Below, piece by piece: positions 57,795 to 64,000 of a DNA stretch of 64,000 bases. Both the position numbers and the translations under genes were made by a program. The DNA comes from Channallabes apus. Its lineage: Eukaryota > Chordata > Actinopteri > Siluriformes > Clariidae. The notes beneath the pieces are model-generated. The model was given only the letters and a program-made list of their open reading frames with translations, did no database searches and was not told the DNA's origin. The stretch is taken from positions 37,532,256 through 37,596,255 of the forward strand of contig CM060108.1 of the NCBI GenBank assembly GCA_030522415.1, given 5' to 3'. The stretch's first letter is position 1. Every line of letters begins with the position of its first letter.

Positions 57795-60605
57795 TATAGT
57801 TACTTATAAGTGCAGTATTGTAAACAATTAAGACCTGGCATACAATTAGCTTCATTTCAAATATTAATGTCATTAAGTAGAATTTTATTATGCACAATTT
57901 AATTCCATTGATGAATAATGCAAGTGAGTGTGAGTGACCAGCTCTGTGAGTGGTCAGAGTATAAATATGTATGAATGAATAAAAGAAGAACTCTTTTTTT
58001 TTTTTTTTTTTTTAGAAAAAGTGGTGAAGAAGGTGATTGACTTTACTTTGTTCAGCTCAAGACTTTAATTACCTTAAAAGTTTTTCATGCCATTAAATAT
58101 CCTATCGACCTCACCCAATGAGGCTGGCCAAATTAGTGCGTATACACAGCTGCTGAGGTGGCATTGCAACTAACTTTTAATAAAGTATCAGTTTGAATTA
58201 ATATATTAAGATCACAAGTTGATGCCGACAAATTACTTAACTTAAGACTGATAAATCAGATATATTGGACCACTCTAGTCACAGGAACCTAAATATGGCA
58301 ATAAAAATTTTATTTTAATCTTACAGTTAAACAATCGTAGGTTAAGGGTCTTGTTCAGGAATCCACAAGACTTACTGTTCATTTGGCCATGTGTGTGCAT
58401 TCAGCTTTCCCATTCACTCTAAAGACCTTCAGTAAGATCAGGTCAGGGCTCTTGCCACCTTATTTCTTCTACTTTAACTTTGGTTGTCTGGCTGCAACAA
58501 GATTGAGGTTTTTAAATCCAGTGAAAGAAAATTTAATTGCTACAGCATGCAAAAGACATTTTATGCAATTGTGTACTACCAACTTTGTGGGAACAGTTTG
58601 AGAAGGAACCATAAATAGGTTTAATGGTCAGATGTCCACATATTTTGGCCATCAAGTGTATATACTGTATGTTTATGTGTCAGTTGTCTGGAAATAATAA
58701 TTTTTGCACATGTTCAGTAACAAAGAGGAGATGCTAAATATTTGGAAGAACACCTTCAGAATGAAGGGTTTCACTTTTCCAGGCGCAATATACTTAAATT
58801 TTTATCAAAGTAAACTAAATGTATTGCATACGCTTTTATGGAAGCCAAGAAAGTGATGTTGAAAACAAGCACAGTTATTCAAAACATTCTGTTTCCCTAT
58901 AAAATGGGCTTTTTGGGATGTTAAAGAAATGCAGTTTGCACAATGCTAAACTGGAAGTACTAAGCATCCCTCATTTTAGTTTAGCTCACATCATGAATGG
59001 ATATATACTGTACTGCACTAACAATGATTGTGAAGTGATGAAGAAAATGATAAAGAAATCCATGCTGAACAGAATACTCATATAAACATACTGTATATGC
59101 AAGTCTGTATTTCGAAATATACAGAAGTAAAAAGACATAATTAAGACACCGTCAACATTATTTATTAGTAGTGAAAAGATGCATAGTGGATAAACAATGC
59201 AGTACAAGTACAGTAAAGAGATGGTGCATTTTTAGTTGAACTGTGATCAGCACAGGAAGCAAGCACCTGTAGTACCTGTCTGATGGGAAGAGGGTAATTA
59301 ATCTGTGAAATGGATGAGAGGCATCTTTAAGAATGCTTTCTAACTAAGATGCAGTTAGTGAAAATGTCCTCAGTGATGCAGAAATAAAAGCCCATTAGTA
59401 CCCTGGCACACATGTGGTCTTCATTTAGGAAAATCATTTTGGTCTCCTGAGGAAATAAAGATGCTGTTGCTTATTTTTTATGAGAAAGGAGTTCAGGGAA
59501 CAAGTAAGGTCCTCAGCAATGTGAACTATGAGGATCTTAAAGCTGGGTATGCATAGTGTAGGTCTATAAGTGCGATTTCTAGCCTGTCTAATATCCACAA
59601 TGTCCTCCTTTGTTTTCTTTGTTTCTGTGTGTGTGTGTGTTTTGGCATTGCCTTAAGAGAACATTTTCCTGCTGATAGGCATTTTCTCACCCCCATTTCT
59701 CCAACTGCCAAACTGTGGAAAAAGTGGCATCGTTCACATTTATGAGTGCGCTGAGAGAAAACAGGGCATGTCCTGTATTTGGTATGACTCACTGTTCCAG
59801 AGGTTTAGTGAGATTCCAACACAGTGCCCACTGGTTTTACACCTATAAATACTTTACGTAACAGATGTTTAAATAGATACATCTGTGTTCTGTGTGAGTA
59901 TTTTGTGCCATGTATAAACACAAACTATGTATTTTCCCCATTAATTTACATTTACAGTATTTGGTGGACACCCTTGTCCAAATAAGTACAAAAATGTACC
60001 AAACAGACTCTGACATAAAGTCAATCTCCTTGCTTTGCTCATGAAGTAAATATGTACTGTACAAGCTTTGACTTGATGATGGTTACATACTGTGTCAGAT
60101 TCTTAGAAGTTTAAAATTTATATTTATAATTTATCTGTTTCTTAAAAGTGCTTTCTGCTATAAAGGTCACAAAGCTCAGTTGTTCATCATTTGCAGCTGA
60201 GAGCTGAAAATAGTTTAGCATTGCACATGTATATCTGCTGACTCAGGCTGCTGAGTAACTTTTGGCTTGAGTTGATTAACACATGGATGCAATGAGCAGC
60301 TCATCCATCACCAATGACACTTGTGTTAGCCACAGCTATGTGCAGTGTCCCTGATAAATTGTAACGCTGTGATAAGTAGATAAGCATAGTTTATTTAAAA
60401 AAAATTCCTTTCACTTCAAGTGCTAAATAATGTGATATAACATTTTTGATGAAGATTTAGTAGCATATATGGTAGAAAGGAGCAACCACTGGGAACAGAA
60501 ACCATAAAATACACCTCCAGCATTATTACTGTACTGTATGTCAGCATTTCAATCTTGTTTTGTTGGTTTCCTAAATGCACGTTTTGAGTCAGTAGTATTT
60601 TTCAG
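57795..60605. other. Putative F13A1 intron 1
   Basis: A T run lies at 57991-58013. A decayed DNA-transposon end at about 58340-58670 finishes GTCCACATATTTTGGCCATC, inverse to 42603-42665. No other exon was found. Confidence 0.45.
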
Positions 60606-60618
60606 CAGTACATCAATC

Positions 60619-63600
60619 ATGACTGACCAGGAGACTCCTGAGAACATTCCCATGCCCTCAACACCAGCCGCTCCCCCTGTACGCCCAAAACCGGCGTCTC
60701 ATCGTGGACGCAGCACAGGCCCAATTGCCAACTCCAACAAAGAACATGAAGAGATCCCTGAGTTTGAGCCTTTCATGCTCCTGCCTAGAGGTCCTCCACC
60801 TCTTACTGGTGAGTTGATTCCAACACCATGAGGAAACCTTCTGTTTAAATCATAAAATTATTACTTGGAGTGGATGTGAGAGTTAAGGGTCTTACTAAAG
60901 GTATTTGAACTTAAAACTTTCTGGTTGCTAGCTCAACTTTTTAACCCCCAGAGCTTCTTTTGTCTTTATTTTAACCTAATAAAACCACTTCAGTCCCTCA
61001 TATGTAGGTTCAATGAACACTATATTTTATTAAAATAAGATGTGTAAACTATATATTATATAAACAATCCTCTTCATATAATATGTAATATACAGGTAAT
61101 ACTATTGGAATCATTTATAGTGTTCACTGATTCTGTGTAATATTTAGGTGACATGAAAATCTTCATTTTCTCATCATGTGGGGGTCACCACAGCAGATCA
61201 CTGGGTCTGCATATCTGATTTTGGCACTGGTGTTTGTGCTTGATATCTATCCTGACACAACTCTACCTTATCTGACAAAAGTCAGACCTTATCTATAAGG
61301 CCTTATATCTATACCTTATCTATACTTATCTGAGCTAGGAACTGAAGTGCAGTGGCTTCTGCAACCCCCAGTGGCAATGGTTGGTTTCCTGACCAGGAAT
61401 CTAACCCATGTTATGGTGGTGACAGCAGTAATTGTTAGCCATTAGTCTACCAGGGCACTAAATACTTTCAAATGCTTAACCATCATGACCAACAGTGTAA
61501 CACCAAAATGCTGAGTTGTTTAAATGTTTCTTCTATACACGCTGCTCTCCTTTGCCTGTTTCCTAATGATTGGAAAGACTTCTGTTTTTGTTGCAAAGAT
61601 AACTTCTGTAAAGGAAATTATTACCCATCTTATCAGGACAAAGTGTTTCTGCTTTCCTGAATTTAACTGCCTTTTCTTTAAAAAAAAAAAAAAAGACATG
61701 GCATAGATTACTTTCAGATCCTTTGTATTGGGTCACAAGTGGCAGAATATTTTTTATTTGCATTATAACTTTGCTAGATGCTTGAAACTAAGGATATGTT
61801 ATTTATATGCTTAAATATGTCTTTCTAAAGATGTCTCTGTAAACATTTAATTTAGCTTAAACAATAACTTAATCTAATCTACTATACTGTATGTATACTG
61901 TATGCTTTGTCTTTGTGACACATTTGTACAGATTATCTGGATATCTGGGATGTCAATATGCTCAAACATCCCAATGAGTTGAACAAGCAGCGGCATCACA
62001 CGTACCTCTACTCCAATGATCACCTGATTGTACGCCGAGCGCAGGAATTCCTCATCAAAATCACCTTTAACCGCCCTTTCAATCCTGAAAAGGACAAGTT
62101 TGCCGTTGAGTTTGCTATTGGTAACATTCTCAGTCATTCTTATATTAAAATTGCAAGAACTTTGAAGAAACCTTTTGGAGTTTTAGAAAAAATGTTTGAT
62201 ATGAATCTATGTGACAGTTATAGATAAGCAGTACTTCTTATTTTCTGAGCATATTGAGTAATCATTTACATTGCATGCAGGAAGAAAAGTGAAGCGTTAA
62301 ATTTAGTAACTTGAAGATCATCCTTTAGCAGCAACAACTTCCACCAAATGCTTTGTGTAAATTCTTGTAAGACTGGCAATATGCTTAGCAGGATCATTTC
62401 TCCCGACTGAACTATTTTGGTGTTATATCAATATTTTGGCTGTCTTACAACTGGATAACCATTTTCCAGTCGTAGCATCTCCACTGGATTAATGTCTGGA
62501 CTGACTGTACAACTACAACTTACTGAATATAAAGCTAATATAGTAAGTTGCAGGTTACAATAATAGATAGAACTCGTAAGCCAGTAAAAACTTCTTGCAC
62601 TCCGCTGCTCAAATTATTCAAATACATACCATTTCTTTGGTATTTATTCTGGAGAATTGAAAGTCTTAAGTCTTACTTCCTTTCCTTAATCGTGATGTCT
62701 TCCTCTTTTCATAAGATTGTGCTATGGGTGTGTTGAGTAATAATGGCAATAACATACTGTAGTGATAAAAACATTTGTTGTTGGCGTGACAGTGAGCAGG
62801 AAACATTGCCATGTGGTTTCTTTTCCTTTTTGAAGATCTACTTCCCCAACTCCTGAGTGTTTCCTCTTTCTACAAGTCATTCAGTTCACTGAACTTAAAC
62901 ATAATTTTGTAGTGTTGGGGAAACAGGATTTGTTTATGTTGGATTAGCAAGATGTCTTTTAATTTGTTCACACTAATTGAAATAGTTACTTAACTGTTGA
63001 CAATTAAATAGCAGTCTAATAATACAGCATAAGCATTTTAATGTAAGCAATTGAGATTTCAATATAAAGTGGCATGGTTTCTATGGGTTGTCTTTTTTTT
63101 TTTATTGAATTGGTCTACACACAAAAATAGTCATGCACTGACATGCAGTTGTTATCCCTGTATTACTTTCTCTGGAAATCTGTCCACTAAAGCTTAAAAA
63201 CAAACCAGCTTAGCGGTTTTGACATATATTTAGACAGACATGTGGTATTTATAGAAAATTAATTATACTTCTACATAGTGATTCTTTAGATTTTTAGTTG
63301 CTCCAGTGGTAGGCCATATTGGGGCAGAGAGCGCACACAAAAGGTGCACGCTCCATAAAATTTATAAGAACATAAGAGTAATTGAACATATATCAGAACT
63401 TACATCACATACTTAATTTGCAGTGTTCACGTTTGTTGGTTGTTCTGGTCCACAGTGTGTGCAGGTATTAATTCTAAATATATTCCTTTTCACTAGGTGC
63501 TGGTGCACAGTACAGTAAAGGCACCTACATTCCTGTTTTCCCTACTGCGGAGCGGCAGAGTGTGTGGCGGGGTCAGATCATAGAAACGTCAGATAATGTT

Positions 63601-63745
63601 GTCACCATGGGCATCACTCCTGCTTCTGACTGCATTGTGGGAAAGTACAGGATGCATGTCGCTGTGGTTACTCCATATGGCATTCGAAGGACTAAGAGGG
63701 ACCCAACATTGGACACGTACATACTCTTTAACCCATGGTCACCAG
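60619..63745 (+). CDS. F13A1: Coagulation factor XIII A chain, first three coding exons (partial)
   Basis: F13A is the plasma transglutaminase that crosslinks fibrin after thrombin activation. Coding exons are 60619-60808 (after acceptor AG at 60604-60605; ATG at 60619), 61932-62120 and 63497-63745, all joined in phase 1. The N-terminal peptide is Pro-rich and contains MLLPRG, so thrombin-type cleavage is expected after Arg57 (family knowledge; human Arg37). The next exons give the start of the transglutaminase N domain: DHLIVRRAQEFLIKI, YSKGTYIPVF, CIVGKYRMHVAVVTPYGIRR and DTYILFNPW. These match factor XIII A better than tissue transglutaminases, which lack the activation peptide. An in-frame upstream ATG at 60538 lies in the preceding intron and is not preferred. 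The catalytic Cys-His-Asp exons lie beyond the window. Confidence 0.87.
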
Positions 63746-64000
63746 GTCAGAAGTCACTCTTATGTTGTAGTAGATTAAAAAATATATTAGTTTAGAAGAG
63801 CTGGCTGCAGGACACATGCCAATTTTATATCAAAGTGCTTGTTTGAATATGTTGCACTGGCAGTGTATTAATTTGCATGCCTTCATGATTGGATTTTATA
63901 GGGTGTAATTGTTTATTTGGTAAAGATTTCTGTCAATGTTCATTTTTTTTTACTTTTAAAGAAGGTTTTCAGGGTAAGCACTTTGTAGCTGTTAGAGACA
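63746..64000 (+). other. F13A1: F13A1 intron, window end
   Basis: Donor GT at 63746. No further exon before the end. Confidence 0.7.

Noticed and set aside
60538..60618. Upstream in-frame ATG extending F13A1 by 27 residues
   Set aside because: A strong acceptor (TATTTTTCAG) at 60596-60605 lies between it and the ATG at 60619, so the extension would be intronic.

Overview
This is vertebrate genomic DNA, almost certainly from a ray-finned (teleost) fish. Genes are split into short exons with GT-AG introns, and CA/TG and ATT microsatellites are common. Several Tc1-like, hAT-like and tRNA-derived SINE elements of the kind that fill fish genomes sit in introns and intergenic DNA. A catfish or other ostariophysan is my guess from the repeat style; I cannot prove it. 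All exon models below were built by hand from reading frame, splice sites and intron phase.

Left part (1-24 kb), gene-dense: (1) the 3' half of SHTN1 (shootin-1), + strand, 13 exons at 397-7814, with a second copy of its last coding exon inside an intron. (2) TEX261, + strand, six coding exons at 10375-14480, a complete 196-residue ER/Golgi cargo-export membrane protein. (3) ANKRD53, - strand, six coding exons from 23709 down to 16595, a complete 389-residue ankyrin protein. TEX261 and ANKRD53 are tail to tail, as I recall them in human, and their candidate poly(A) signals lie within 17 bp of each other. A possible small + strand gene (22801-23262) and a decayed 1.6-kb Tc1-like element lie in ANKRD53 intron 2.

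Middle (24-44 kb): about 20 kb with no gene that I can support. It holds layered transposon remains: hAT-type elements with 8-bp target-site duplications, one carrying a nested second transposon; Tc1-like remnants; two SINE families; a LINE 3' end with reverse-transcriptase C-terminal coding; simple repeats; and two notable hairpins.

Right part (44-64 kb): the most striking locus is a - strand gene at 54364-44404. It joins in frame into a predicted 2231-residue protein with two intact AIG1/GIMAP-type GTPase domains, about 1,500 residues of coiled coil, and a third AIG1-like domain that has lost its P-loop lysine and DxxG motif. The coiled coil grew partly by an in-frame 675-bp tandem duplication. 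The second intron holds a wrecked Tc1-like transposon, a 30-bp exact copy of P-loop coding sequence, and nested inverted repeats. The window ends in the first three coding exons of F13A1 (coagulation factor XIII A chain), + strand, with a Leu-Pro-Arg-Gly thrombin-type activation site.

The genes do not form one pathway. Shootin-1 links actin flow to adhesion in growth cones, TEX261 acts in early secretory transport, ANKRD53 in spindle and microtubule function, GIMAPs in leukocyte membranes and F13A1 in clot crosslinking. Their human counterparts lie on several chromosomes (10q, 2p, 7q, 6p), so only the TEX261-ANKRD53 pair looks like shared ancestral linkage.
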